DNA of 64,000 nt, from contig NZ_AMZN01000046.1 of NCBI RefSeq assembly GCF_000331535.1, positions 1 to 64,000 on the forward strand. The letters run 5' to 3'. The notes under the pieces were generated by a model that was not told where the DNA came from, did not search any database, and was given only the letters and a program-made list of their open reading frames with translations. This DNA is from Fulvivirga imtechensis AK7. Lineage in GTDB: Bacteria; Bacteroidota; Bacteroidia; Cytophagales; Cyclobacteriaceae. The position numbers and the translations under genes are program-made. Below, in pieces: positions 1-9,183 of this stretch (positions are counted from its first letter, which is position 1; the number at the start of each line of letters is the position of its first letter).

Positions 1-1
1 A

Positions 2-331
2 GCCTTTTTTAGGAAAATCAAACAAAGGTGTCGAAAACAGGAGAACGGCTACATAAGCATTGCACATCTAAACTACGGAGCCCATAGCCAGCTACTCCAT
101 TCGAGTATTGCTTTTGGAATTATTGGTATAATTCTACTGTTCAGTATTTTTTTTATTCCGCTATCGAGCGAGATAAAAAAACGCAATTATTTCACTTGTG
201 GAGTCTTAGTAATATTCTTGATAGCATGTATTTTTGAATCTTACCTGAATAGCAGAGCTGGAATTATACCGGTGGCTTTCTTCATCCCCCTGCTATCACA
301 TTTCCAATTCCAACATTTTAATAAAAAATAA
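2..331 (+). CDS. O-antigen ligase/polymerase family protein, C-terminal part
   Basis: Open frame from the window edge, stop TAA at 329-331; the N-terminal part lies outside the window. The ~109 visible residues hold a hydrophilic loop with a HLNYGAHSQ stretch, a hydrophobic segment (about residues 37-53), a short KKR turn, and a second hydrophobic segment running into ESYLNSRAGIIPVAFF. An Asn/His loop followed by two final membrane helices with an E-x-x-L-x-R-x-A-G ending is what the Wzy_C/O-antigen ligase family shows in Bacteroidota. These inner-membrane proteins polymerise lipid-linked oligosaccharide or ligate it to lipid A core. Two glycosyltransferases and sugar-modifying enzymes follow. 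The family call rests on the C-terminal pattern only. Confidence 0.6.
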   Translation, partial: AFFRKIKQRCRKQENGYISIAHLNYGAHSQLLHSSIAFGIIGIILLFSIFFIPLSSEIKKRNYFTCGVLVIFLIACIFESYLNSRAGIIPVAFFIPLLSHFQFQHFNKK

Positions 332-520
332 AATTCAGTTAACCAACTCGTTGTTGAAGTGTTGAAGTAGCTACTAATAACAACCCATTTGCTCCAAAAA
401 TCTCCATCTGGTAGATATTTCAAACATTTACAACAATTTAGCTGGCTAAGTGTAAAAGTTATCACTTTTGAACTAATTTTGCCGGTTGAAAGGTATAGAC
501 CTGTTTTGTAGATAGAAAAC

Positions 521-1648
521 GTGAAAATGAAAATTTTAATAAATACCTCGACTATCAATCAAGGAGGAGCTCTGCAAGTCGCAACAAACCTAATTCAATA
601 TACTTTAAACAATACAGAACATGATTACTATTATATTATCTCAAAGGAAATAAATGAGCTTAAGCCATTTCGCTTAGAAAGCAGTCGTACTTTAATAACT
701 GATAAATCACCAGCTAAAATATTCAACTCATGGAACTCACGTATGCGGATTTTAAAATTTGAAGAAAAAATCAAACCCGACCTTGTATATTCAGTAGGTG
801 CACCGTCATACATAAATTTCAAATCAAAAGAAGTCATTCGACTAACCAACCCGACCCTAATCGGAGCGGACAAAATAGCCTATAGCACTTTTAAAGGTAA
901 AGATCTACTGGTAATTTATCTTAAAAACATAATTCAAAGGTTTTTCATAAAAAAAACTCATTTCGTAATTACACAGACCCAGGATGCAAAAAGAAAGATT
1001 AATGAAAATCTTGGTATAAGTACTCAACGAATTTTTGTAGTTCCCAATACGCACGCAGAGATTTTTAAAAAAATAAATAAACAACCAAAGAACATCGTTA
1101 ATATTTTATGTTTGGCAGCTCCATATCCACATAAAAATTTAAGCATCATACCAGAAGTTGCCTATGAACTAAAAAAACTTGGTGTTACTAATTTCCAATT
1201 TTTAACAACGATTCCGGAGTGGATAAATAATAACGAGATAAAGAAACTAAGGAGATTAAGTAAAAATTTAAGAGTAGAGGATCAAATAAAAAATTTAGGG
1301 AGAATTTCATTAGAGGAATGTTTAAAATGGTATTATAAATCTGATGTTGTTTTTCTTCCCACTCTATTAGAAGTCTTCAGTGCAACCCACATTGAGGCTA
1401 TGGCAACGGGAACTCCAGTTGTCACAACTGACTTACCTTTTTGTCGTGAAATCTGTCAAGAGGGTGCATTATATTTTGCACCAAAGAATGAAAAGGATGC
1501 TGCGGAGAAGATTCATAAGCTTTTGACAGATAAAGAGCTTTATGAAAAAAAAATTGCACAAGCCGATCAGGTCGTAAAAAGTTTACCAAATCCAAATGAG
1601 ATATACAGAATGCACATAAAAACACTAGAAAAAATTTTTAACGCATGA
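521..1648 (+). CDS. glycosyltransferase family 4 protein
   Basis: 375 residues from GTG at 521; ATG at 527 would give MKILINTSTINQGGALQVA, which is where GT4 enzymes usually begin, so either start is possible. The N-terminal Rossmann half carries the GGA acceptor-side loop. The C-terminal half has the GT4 nucleotide-sugar signature near residues 283-305 (EVFSATHIEAMATGTPVV, then REICQEGALYF), with the usual Glu before EAMA. It probably adds a sugar to a lipid-linked repeat unit at the cytoplasmic face of the inner membrane; donor and acceptor cannot be read. Its stop overlaps the start of the next gene by 4 bases (ATGA), so the two are translationally coupled. A TAATTTTG hexamer-like box at 474-481 could be a -7 element, but no -33 box is seen at the right distance. 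Confidence 0.85.
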   Translation: MKMKILINTSTINQGGALQVATNLIQYTLNNTEHDYYYIISKEINELKPFRLESSRTLITDKSPAKIFNSWNSRMRILKFEEKIKPDLVYSVGAPSYINFKSKEVIRLTNPTLIGADKIAYSTFKGKDLLVIYLKNIIQRFFIKKTHFVITQTQDAKRKINENLGISTQRIFVVPNTHAEIFKKINKQPKNIVNILCLAAPYPHKNLSIIPEVAYELKKLGVTNFQFLTTIPEWINNNEIKKLRRLSKNLRVEDQIKNLGRISLEECLKWYYKSDVVFLPTLLEVFSATHIEAMATGTPVVTTDLPFCREICQEGALYFAPKNEKDAAEKIHKLLTDKELYEKKIAQADQVVKSLPNPNEIYRMHIKTLEKIFNA

Positions 1649-2778
1649 GGTATCAGTTGCTAAAGATATATAGGTTTTTGCAATTATACGGATACTCAAG
1701 AACCTTGGTAAAAACAGCTTCCCGAACAAGAAAAAAATGGATGAAATATCTATTACCATCGTGGTATAAAGTGAATAGTCAAAAGATTGTATCACTAATA
1801 GGATGTGGCCAATTCGGCTTTGCAACTATTTCTTATATTATTCTAAAGCATCAGGGTAAATTGTTTTTAGAGTGTTTTGATATTGACAAGGAACGGTCAC
1901 AGTTCACCGGAAATTTTTACGGGTATAAGTCATCAGTCAATCCAAATACATTAATTAATAACAAAGATTGCAAAATAGTATATATAGCGAGCAATCATTT
2001 TAGTCATACTGAGTATGCAATAGAGGCAATTAAAGCGCAAAAAGATGTATATATTGAAAAGCCCATCTCTGTTAATTTTAATCAATTCAATAACCTTAGT
2101 GCACATGTTAGAAACTCAAACTCCAAAATCTTCTGTGGCTATAATCGACCCTTCTCCAAGGCTATAAGAATAATTGCGAAAAAAATACAAAATAAAGGTC
2201 AATCGTTTAGTATGGGTTGCTTTATCTCAGGTCATTTCATAGAAGAAAGTCATTGGTACAGAAATCCTCAGGAAGGTACAAGGATCTGTGGAAATGTAGG
2301 GCATTGGATTGACCTAATGGTTCATTTAATGTTCAAGCGTGGCAATGTACCCAAAGTCTTTGAAGTCGGAATTGTTTATAGCAATACTGCACACCCCGAT
2401 GATGATCTCAGCATTTCTATCAGTACAGATGTCTCAGACATAATAAATATAATGATAACGTCAAGAAATGAGCCTTTTGAAGGTATTAATGAGACAATTA
2501 ATTTTCAAGATGCCAATTTAATAGCGAAGATTGATGATTTCCAAAAAATTACTATATGGGAGAAGGAAAAAAAATATTCAAAAAGATTTTTTCCTAAGGA
2601 CGTTGGTCATGTTCTTGCTATCAACCAGCCTTTTCTAAAGAAGAAAGACCAAAGGAATTGGAAAGAAATAGAAGTTTCTACTTACTTGATGCTTATTATT
2701 GCAGACATGGTCAAAAACACAGTCAACTTTAAAAGAATATCGTTTTCAGAAGATGATCAACAATGCAGTTATAATTAA
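1645..2778 (+). CDS. Gfo/Idh/MocA family oxidoreductase
   Basis: 377 residues. A ~45-residue N-terminal extension precedes the NAD(P)-binding Rossmann motif VSLIGCGQFGFAT (about residues 49-61). The family EKP motif (YIEKPISV, residues ~137-144) and GHWIDLMVH in the C-terminal half, at the place of the family's substrate-side H-x-x-D, are both present. Members oxidise or reduce sugars or inositols, often nucleotide sugars in polysaccharide clusters. It overlaps the glycosyltransferase by 4 bases and precedes a second, larger Gfo/Idh/MocA protein, which suggests dedicated sugar tailoring for the same surface polymer. The N-terminal extension (basic and aromatic, RTRKKWMKYLLP) is not typical and could be a small helical add-on. 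Exact substrate unknown. Confidence 0.85.
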   Translation: MRYQLLKIYRFLQLYGYSRTLVKTASRTRKKWMKYLLPSWYKVNSQKIVSLIGCGQFGFATISYIILKHQGKLFLECFDIDKERSQFTGNFYGYKSSVNPNTLINNKDCKIVYIASNHFSHTEYAIEAIKAQKDVYIEKPISVNFNQFNNLSAHVRNSNSKIFCGYNRPFSKAIRIIAKKIQNKGQSFSMGCFISGHFIEESHWYRNPQEGTRICGNVGHWIDLMVHLMFKRGNVPKVFEVGIVYSNTAHPDDDLSISISTDVSDIINIMITSRNEPFEGINETINFQDANLIAKIDDFQKITIWEKEKKYSKRFFPKDVGHVLAINQPFLKKKDQRNWKEIEVSTYLMLIIADMVKNTVNFKRISFSEDDQQCSYN

Positions 2779-2981
2779 GTTCAAAACCCTATTAAGGATC
2801 CATATTAATTGTATTGTCTTTTTTACCTCATTTTAAATTATGAAGTATAAATTTATTCATATGCAAAAGCTGCTATCCGGAATCATGCAAAATGTATTCA
2901 AGTGTACCCTTGCATTTTTTGCCAGTTTATCTTTTAATTCAATAGACGGCACAAAAGTTTATCTCCTTCAATAAACAGAAC

Positions 2982-5102
2982 ATGAAACAAATTATCCAAA
3001 ACTTAAAATCCGGAGAAACAGTGCTTGAAGAAGTACCTGCACCGCAGATTAAAAGAGGACATATACAAATACAAACCACTCAAAGCTTAATTTCGCTTGG
3101 CACTGAAAGGATGTTGGTTGAATTTGGCAAAGCTAACTTCCTTGATAAAGCACGTCAGCAACCAGAAAAGGTAAAACAGGTACTAGATAAAATGAAGACA
3201 GATGGTATCAAGCCTACGGTGGATGCTGTTTTCAATAAACTAAATCAACCACTCCCCTTAGGTTATTGTAATGTTGGTAAAGTTATTGGTATCGGAAATG
3301 GTGTCACGGAATTTTCGATTGGTGATAGAGTAGTTTCAAACGGGCCGCATGCGGAGATTGTAAATGTACCGAAAAACCTAGTCGCTAAAATACCTGATGA
3401 AGTAACAGATCAAGAAGCAGCTTTTACTATCATCGGTGCTATTGGTTTACAAGGCATACGCCTATGTAACCCGACCTTTGGGGAAACGATTGTTGTTGTT
3501 GGTTTAGGACTTATTGGTTTAATAACCGCTGAATTACTCAAAGCGAATGGTTGTAAAGTCATAGGATTTGATTTTGATGCCACAAAAGTGGATTTGGCGA
3601 AGAGTAAAGGCATAACTGCGGTCAATCTTGCTGATGGCACAGACCCAGTCAACTTTGTAACCAGCTTCACAAATAATATAGGTGCTGATGGTGTAGTCAT
3701 TACCGCTTCCAATAAAAGGAACGACATCATATCCCAAGCAGCTCAAATGAGTCGAAAGAGGGGTAGAATAATACTTGTTGGTGTGATTGGCCTGGACATT
3801 AATCGCTCAGACTTTTATGAAAAGGAATTAAGCTTTCAAGTATCCTGTAGTTACGGACCTGGTAGATATGATGAGGAGTATGAGTTGAAAGGTAATGATT
3901 ATCCCTTGCCTTACGTACGATGGACAGAGAAGCGTAATTTCGAGGCAGTGCTACATGCCATGCAAACCAAAAATCTGGATGTTAAGCCTCTGATTACTGA
4001 AGAGGTTTCTTTGGAAGATGTTGTTTCTATTTACGATAAAATTTCGGATTCAAAATCCATTGCTACGTTAATTAAATACAGTGACAACCCATTGCAATCA
4101 AGTAATGTAAAGCTGAATACAAAATCCTATTCCACTGTGAAAGGTGTAATCGGCATAATTGGATCTGGAAACTTCACATCATCGACCATTTTACCTGCAT
4201 TGACCAAATGCAACGCTGATGTTAAATATTTAGCAAGTTCTTCTGGATTGTCTAGTACCACGCTTGCTAAAAAGTTTAAAATAGCCAATTCAACTTCTGA
4301 TTATAAGATAATATTGGAAGATGCAGAAATAGACTCAGTTTTTATTACAACCAGGCACAGCAGTCATGCCTCTATTGCTGCAGAGGCCTTAAATCACAAC
4401 AAACATGTTTTTGTGGAAAAACCGCTAGCGCTGAACAATCAACAATTGAACGAAGTAATTAATGCTCAACAAAAGTCAAGTAAGAGTATTACTGTAGGGT
4501 TCAATAGAAGATTTTCTCCACATGCGCAGGTCATTAAAAAAGCCTTAGGCAGTAATCCTGGGCCTATCAATATTTCAGCCACAATGAATGCGGGACATAT
4601 CCCAAAAGATGTTTGGGTACATGACCTTGAAATAGGCGGTGGCCGAATTGTGGGAGAAGCTTGTCATTTTATTGATCTACTGGTTTTTCTGACAGGCAGT
4701 GCAGTTAAATCAGTGTGTATGAGCGGCTTAGGGCTAAATCCTGCTGAAGACACAGACAATGCTTCCATTATTTTAAAGTTTGAAAATGGCTCAAATGGTG
4801 TTATTAACTACTTTTCTAATGGAAGCAAGGCATATTCAAAAGAACGCATAGAGGTATACTCGAATGAAAGAACCGCAATAATTGATAACTTTCGCAAAAC
4901 AAAGTTCTACGGATTTAAACGTGCTTCTGATAAAAAAACAAGACAGGATAAGGGGCATACAGATCAGTTCCGACTTTACAAAAACTTCCTTGTAGAAGGG
5001 GGAGAACCAATAATTTCCCTAAATGAAATAGTTAATGTCACAAAAGCTACCTTTGCGGCCATTAAAAGTTTAAAAGAAAAATCTTGGATAGATGTTGAGT
5101 AA
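2982..5102 (+). CDS. fused alcohol dehydrogenase-like / Gfo-Idh-MocA oxidoreductase
   Basis: 706 residues holding two dehydrogenases in one chain. Residues ~1-365 are a medium-chain dehydrogenase: GroES-like N-terminal fold, then VVVGLGLIGLITAELL (about 172-187) as the nucleotide-binding loop. Residues ~385-706 are a Gfo/Idh/MocA unit: GIIGSGNFTSSTILPAL (about 390), VFVEKPLAL (about 477) and GEACHFIDLLVFLTG (about 557). This two-domain arrangement is a recognised family in surface-polysaccharide clusters, usually next to a heparinase-type protein as here: the next gene overlaps it by 11 bases. It probably carries out two redox steps on one sugar or on a lipid-linked intermediate. The real substrate is not established by sequence. 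The ~200 bp upstream gap shows no clear promoter. Confidence 0.85.
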   Translation: MKQIIQNLKSGETVLEEVPAPQIKRGHIQIQTTQSLISLGTERMLVEFGKANFLDKARQQPEKVKQVLDKMKTDGIKPTVDAVFNKLNQPLPLGYCNVGKVIGIGNGVTEFSIGDRVVSNGPHAEIVNVPKNLVAKIPDEVTDQEAAFTIIGAIGLQGIRLCNPTFGETIVVVGLGLIGLITAELLKANGCKVIGFDFDATKVDLAKSKGITAVNLADGTDPVNFVTSFTNNIGADGVVITASNKRNDIISQAAQMSRKRGRIILVGVIGLDINRSDFYEKELSFQVSCSYGPGRYDEEYELKGNDYPLPYVRWTEKRNFEAVLHAMQTKNLDVKPLITEEVSLEDVVSIYDKISDSKSIATLIKYSDNPLQSSNVKLNTKSYSTVKGVIGIIGSGNFTSSTILPALTKCNADVKYLASSSGLSSTTLAKKFKIANSTSDYKIILEDAEIDSVFITTRHSSHASIAAEALNHNKHVFVEKPLALNNQQLNEVINAQQKSSKSITVGFNRRFSPHAQVIKKALGSNPGPINISATMNAGHIPKDVWVHDLEIGGGRIVGEACHFIDLLVFLTGSAVKSVCMSGLGLNPAEDTDNASIILKFENGSNGVINYFSNGSKAYSKERIEVYSNERTAIIDNFRKTKFYGFKRASDKKTRQDKGHTDQFRLYKNFLVEGGEPIISLNEIVNVTKATFAAIKSLKEKSWIDVE

Positions 5103-6672
5103 GTTAGCGCTGTATTATAATACCCTTAAGTATTTAAAACCCATGCAAATTTATTTTCGTGGGTTTTACTTTTTAAAGAATAGAGTAATAGGCAATAAGT
5201 TCAAATTGATCAATTTCAGCAAGAACTCCAAGCCACTGACTTTACTGCCATCTATCGTAGCTAACCGCTCTTACGTCAAAGAAGCTGAATTTACTTTTTT
5301 GAATGTATCGCAAAATTTCGAAAGGCTGTCCAAAATAGATTGGAATTACCCTCACCATGGAAAACTATGGTGTTATAATCTAAACTATTTTGATTTTCTT
5401 AATCAGAAAGATCTTTCTCCAGAATTGGGTCTTCAACTGATTAGAAGTTATATACAAAACAGTGAGGTTTTAAAAGATGGCTTGGAACCATATCCTATAT
5501 CACTCAGGAACATAAATTGGATCAAGTTTCTCACCCTTCATAAAAGGAGCGATCAAATAGTTGACGACTTTCTCTACTCAACTTACAGATATTTATATCA
5601 AAATCTCGAATATCATCTTATGGGAAACCATTTGCTCGAGAATGCCTTCTCACTCCTATACGGTGCTTATTACTTTGAAGATGAAACCCTTTTTAAAAAG
5701 GCAGACAAGTTACTAAGGGACGAGTTAAATGAGCAGGTTTTAAAAGATGGTGCCCATTTCGAATTGTCTCCTATGTATCACCAAATTCTACTGTTCCGTT
5801 TGTTGGATTGCATCAATCTAACACAGAATAACTGGAACAAAAGTGGTCTAAACTTCTTCCTACAGCAAAAAGCTTCTCTCATGCTCTCATGGCTTAGAAA
5901 AATCACCTTCACTAATGGAAGCGTTCCTCATGTCAATGATTCTGTTGGTGGAATAGCACCCGCCACGGATCAATTGTTTCGTTACGCTCATCATTTAAAA
6001 ATCCCTTCTGGACAAATAAGCTTATGTTCCTCAGGGTATAGGTTAATACAAAAAAAAAATTACGAGTTATTCATAGACATCGGACATATTGGTCCAGATT
6101 ATATTCCCGGTCATGCTCACAGTGATACTTTCAACTTTATTTTAAATATCAATGAAAAACCAGTAGTTATTGATACTGCTATATCGACATATGAAATAGG
6201 CCCCCTCCGCGATTATCAAAGAAGTACAGCAGCACATAACACAGTAATGGTAGGCAATACTGAGCAAAGCCACGTATGGGCAGGCTTTCGCGTAGGTCGA
6301 AGAGCTAAGGTTTTTAAGATTGAAGAAAATGAAAGGTCTATTTCGGCCAGGCATAATGGTTATAAAAAGCTAGGGATTATCCACCAAAGAGAATGGCTAT
6401 TCCGCGATGAGGAGATAACAATTATTGACACTCTTGAAAATGGCAAAAATAGAAGTGGGAAATCCTTTATCCACTTTGACCATACAGTCGATCCACAAAT
6501 TATTGATAATCAATTAACTGCTAGTAATTTTACAATAAGCTTTGTAGGTGATGATATCGATATACGACTCCAAAGGTGTCACGTTGCTTATGGCTTTAAT
6601 CGGGTAAATGAAACTACTAAAGCAATTGTTACTTTTAGAGATAAATTGAAGATGACAATTACACTGACTTGA
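5092..6672 (+). CDS. heparinase II/III family protein
   Basis: 526 residues. The N-terminal ~300 residues are helix-rich with aromatic stretches (WCYNLNYFDFL; NHLLENAFSLLYGAYYF), matching the alpha/alpha toroid of heparinase II/III and alginate lyases. SPMYHQ (about residues 226-231) supplies the Tyr/His expected in the active site. The C-terminal beta part carries GHAHSDTFNF (about 338-347) and TAAHNTV, typical of the heparinase II/III-like domain. No signal peptide is evident, so it is probably cytoplasmic, unlike secreted lyases. It overlaps the fused dehydrogenase by 11 bases and converges tail to tail with a glycosyltransferase only 2 bp away. In this context it may act on a biosynthetic intermediate (epimerase- or lyase-like chemistry) and not degrade external polysaccharide; that is inference. 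Confidence 0.85.
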   Translation: MLSKLALYYNTLKYLKPMQIYFRGFYFLKNRVIGNKFKLINFSKNSKPLTLLPSIVANRSYVKEAEFTFLNVSQNFERLSKIDWNYPHHGKLWCYNLNYFDFLNQKDLSPELGLQLIRSYIQNSEVLKDGLEPYPISLRNINWIKFLTLHKRSDQIVDDFLYSTYRYLYQNLEYHLMGNHLLENAFSLLYGAYYFEDETLFKKADKLLRDELNEQVLKDGAHFELSPMYHQILLFRLLDCINLTQNNWNKSGLNFFLQQKASLMLSWLRKITFTNGSVPHVNDSVGGIAPATDQLFRYAHHLKIPSGQISLCSSGYRLIQKKNYELFIDIGHIGPDYIPGHAHSDTFNFILNINEKPVVIDTAISTYEIGPLRDYQRSTAAHNTVMVGNTEQSHVWAGFRVGRRAKVFKIEENERSISARHNGYKKLGIIHQREWLFRDEEITIIDTLENGKNRSGKSFIHFDHTVDPQIIDNQLTASNFTISFVGDDIDIRLQRCHVAYGFNRVNETTKAIVTFRDKLKMTITLT

Positions 6673-6674
6673 TC

Positions 6675-7892
6675 CTATTTGTAATTCTTCGCAGCTCCAG
6701 AAACAATAGAGTACATTTCCTTAGCCAACTTTTCACGATTAAAATCAGAGGCCAATTTGAAGCAGCCATTTTTGAACTTTTCCTGATCTCCTTGATTCAC
6801 TAACTCTTTTACCTTCTCGATAAAATCCTTCTCATTTTCAGGCTCAAAATATAATCCTGCCTCATACTTCTCTATTATCGCTCTGGATTCACCATCCACT
6901 CCAAGTAGTATAGGCTTACCCATTGCCGCTGATTCGAAAATTTTAGAAGGGATAACACATTTAAATGTATCCGACTTTTTTAAGGGCACCAAAGCTGCAT
7001 CTATTACGGATAAATAATCACGAACTTTAGCTTTTTCGACAGGTGGACAAAAAATCACATTTTCTACACTTAGCGCTTGCGCCTTACTGACAACATTCTC
7101 CTTTTCCGCACCGTCACCAATAAACAAAAATTTAACTTTGCTATTTTGCATCTTAGAGATCGCTGTAACAATAAACTCAAGACTGTGGGCTAAGCCATGA
7201 GTACCTATGTAGCCAATCACAAAGCTACCATTTAGATTCAATTTCGCCTTAATTTCACTATTTGGCGGCAAGGGAGAAAATCGAGACAGGTTGGCACCAT
7301 TTTTTACAACAAATATTTTACTACCATCGATCCCTCTATTAATCATGTCTTTTTTGAAGGCATCAGTAACCACGACAATTCGTGCACAATTACGATAGAG
7401 GAACAATTCTAACTTTTCTAGCCACTTGATAATTATATTACCCTTTACAGCATTTACGGCAGAAATAGATTCCGGCCACAAGTCCCTGACCTCCATTATC
7501 CACTTTTTTCTCTTAAATACAGAAAGGAAATATCCCGAAACAGCAGTAAAGAACTGAGGTGAGGTCGCTATAATAATATCAGTTTTAATAAACAGGCCAG
7601 CAAAGAACGCCATAAAAGCATAACTTAGAAAATCTATTGTTCGCCTAAAAAATCCCTTATTAGAACTTATAAAGCTCCACACTCGAATAACGCGAATACC
7701 ATCAATCCATTCTTCCTCCCACAGCTTATTTTTATATCCTTCAAAAATCTTCCCTTGAGGGAAATTGGGGAAGCAAGTGATTACAGTAACCTTTGCTCCC
7801 AACTTTACCCACTCCTTGCAATGTTCATATGTTCTAGTTGCAGGAGCATTATATTCCGGAGGAAAATTGTCCGATAAGAAAAGAATCTTCAC
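6675..7892 (-). CDS. glycosyltransferase family 4 protein (WbuB-like)
   Basis: Start placed at GTG 7892, giving 405 residues beginning VKILFLSDNFPPEYNAP, the usual first strand and loop of WbuB-type GT4 enzymes. A longer frame could start at TTG 7940, but a well-matched promoter (7910-7941) lies inside that extension, so the shorter start is preferred. Features: N-terminal acceptor domain, a hydrophobic membrane-associating patch around residues 90-120 (FLSYAFMAFFAGLF), KNGANLSRF before the second domain, and a C-terminal donor domain with KIFESAAMGKPILLG. The family transfers a sugar, often an N-acetyl-fucosamine type, to undecaprenyl-linked glycans. It is divergent from the WecA/MraY-type gene and convergent with the heparinase-like gene. 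Sugar specificity is not readable. Confidence 0.85.
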   Translation of the reverse strand: MKILFLSDNFPPEYNAPATRTYEHCKEWVKLGAKVTVITCFPNFPQGKIFEGYKNKLWEEEWIDGIRVIRVWSFISSNKGFFRRTIDFLSYAFMAFFAGLFIKTDIIIATSPQFFTAVSGYFLSVFKRKKWIMEVRDLWPESISAVNAVKGNIIIKWLEKLELFLYRNCARIVVVTDAFKKDMINRGIDGSKIFVVKNGANLSRFSPLPPNSEIKAKLNLNGSFVIGYIGTHGLAHSLEFIVTAISKMQNSKVKFLFIGDGAEKENVVSKAQALSVENVIFCPPVEKAKVRDYLSVIDAALVPLKKSDTFKCVIPSKIFESAAMGKPILLGVDGESRAIIEKYEAGLYFEPENEKDFIEKVKELVNQGDQEKFKNGCFKLASDFNREKLAKEMYSIVSGAAKNYK

Positions 7893-7909
7893 AGCTACTA
7901 ATTTACGGG

Positions 7910-7941
7910 CAAAACTAAACGTACACACGAAAACATTCAAA
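7910..7941 (-). promoter_or_regulatory. Bacteroidota-type promoter of the GT4 gene
   Basis: On the minus strand TTTG (7938-7941), 20 bases, then TAGTTTTG (7910-7917). This is an exact match to the Bacteroidota primary-sigma consensus TTTG-N19-21-TAnnTTTG. Transcription would begin near 7904, about 12 bases before the GTG at 7892, so the leader is very short. The position argues against the upstream TTG start. Confidence 0.65.
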
Positions 7942-7949
7942 TATTTTAA

Positions 7950-7980
7950 TTTTTAACATAATCATATTTCCTTACCTTTG
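7950..7980 (+). promoter_or_regulatory. promoter of the WecA/MraY-like gene
   Basis: TACCTTTG at 7973-7980 matches the -7 box TAnnTTTG. TTTT at 7950-7953, 19 bases upstream, is an imperfect -33 box. The predicted start near 7985 is ~15 bases before the ATG at 8000. It is divergent from the glycosyltransferase promoter in the same ~110 bp gap. Confidence 0.45.
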
Positions 7981-7999
7981 CGCATCTAATAACCCCTAG

Positions 8000-9055
8000 A
8001 TGACTTCGATTACATTAGCAATAGCTACTTCGTTTATTATTACCTTTTTGGTAATACCGGTGATCATCAAATTTTCCAGAAAGAAAAAGAAAATGATGGA
8101 TACCCCGGGGCGAAGGAAGATACATAAAAAGATCACTCCTTCATTGGGTGGAATTGCTATATTCCTCGGGTTTTTCGTATCCCTGGTCATCTGGATGCCA
8201 CTTGATGGATTTCAGGATTTTAAATTCATACTGGCTGGGGTATCAGTCATTTTTGTCGTGGGAATGCGGGATGATATAATCCCGTTAAGGCCGCTTTATA
8301 AACTCATCGGGCAGCTCATTGCAGCTTCGATGGTGGTCATTTTTACCAGTACCGGATTGAAATCTTTCTATGGTCTTTTTGATATCTACGAACTACCCGA
8401 GTTTGTGAGTTACGTACTTACTGTCTTTACTATTATAGTCATCACAAATTCTTTTAATCTTATTGATGGCCTGGATGGACTGGCTGGTACTATTGCCACT
8501 ATAGCACTCTCTACCTTTGGCATATGGTTTTTTTTAATCGGAGAAACATTGACAGCTATCCTGGCCCTAAGCATGGTTGGTGCAGTTGTGGCATTTCTAA
8601 CCTTTAACTGGGAGCCTTCAAAAATTTTTATGGGAGACACGGGAGCACTGGTCATTGGTTTTATGTTCTCAGTGCTTGCAATTAATTTTATTGATGCTAA
8701 TTACAATTTGCCGGTAGAGAGTCCCTTCCGGTTTAAAGCTTCCATCACCACTGCTATCTGTATTATTATCATTCCACTTTTCGATACCTTAAGGATCTTC
8801 ATCTTAAGATTATCCAAGAGACAGTCACCTTTTACCCCCGATAAAAATCATATGCATCATGCTTTGATGAGACTGGGCCTTACGCACTCTCAAACTGCCC
8901 TTTCGCTGGGAGCATTAAATGTGGGGTACATAGTCCTGGCCATTGCATGTTCTGAGTTGGGGGACGCACTATTACTACCGCTAATTCTGATCTTGTCAAT
9001 TATCCTTAGCCTGACCCTGGATTTTCTGATTATCCGGAAACTGAATCGCTCTTAA
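8000..9055 (+). CDS. MraY/WecA-family undecaprenyl-phosphate sugar-1-phosphate transferase
   Basis: 351 residues with about ten hydrophobic segments. Family motifs are present: the Asp pair in VGMRDDIIPL (about residues 86-95), FNLIDGLDGLAG (about 151-162), NWEPSKIFMGDTGALVIGF (about 202-220) and the cytoplasmic KNHMHHALMRLG (about 288-299). These proteins move a sugar-1-phosphate from UDP-sugar to undecaprenyl phosphate and start O-antigen or capsule synthesis. The HMHHAL motif and NWEPSK loop fit the WecA/TagO branch more than the cell-wall MraY enzyme. It follows the polysaccharide genes and probably supplies their lipid-linked primer. A ~125 bp palindromic gap separates it from convergent cysQ. 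Confidence 0.88.
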   Translation: MTSITLAIATSFIITFLVIPVIIKFSRKKKKMMDTPGRRKIHKKITPSLGGIAIFLGFFVSLVIWMPLDGFQDFKFILAGVSVIFVVGMRDDIIPLRPLYKLIGQLIAASMVVIFTSTGLKSFYGLFDIYELPEFVSYVLTVFTIIVITNSFNLIDGLDGLAGTIATIALSTFGIWFFLIGETLTAILALSMVGAVVAFLTFNWEPSKIFMGDTGALVIGFMFSVLAINFIDANYNLPVESPFRFKASITTAICIIIIPLFDTLRIFILRLSKRQSPFTPDKNHMHHALMRLGLTHSQTALSLGALNVGYIVLAIACSELGDALLLPLILILSIILSLTLDFLIIRKLNRS

Positions 9056-9076
9056 GATTACTTGTTGGAAAAGTTC

Positions 9077-9157
9077 AACCGCAGAGCTATCAGAGGTTTC
9101 GCAGAGGGACACAGAGGAATTCTCCGAGATCTCGATTTCTCAGCTTCCTCTGCGGTT
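9077..9157. repeat. palindromic AACCGCAGAG-type intergenic repeat
   Basis: 10-bp arms AACCGCAGAG (9077-9086) and CTCTGCGGTT (9148-9157) face each other between the convergent mraY-like and cysQ genes. Inside lie several GCAGAGG/ACAGAGG words and the palindrome CGAGATCTCG (9125-9134). Related AACCGCAGAG text recurs near 62277, and CTTCCTCTGTGGTTAA near 16028. It could form a hairpin and act as a bidirectional terminator, but there is no T-run. Confidence 0.5.
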
Positions 9158-9183
9158 AACAACAACCCGGAATGGGCTACCGT

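Noticed and set aside
2861-2974. 37-residue frame in the gap before the fused dehydrogenase
   Set aside because: Short, no family resemblance and no ribosome or promoter evidence.
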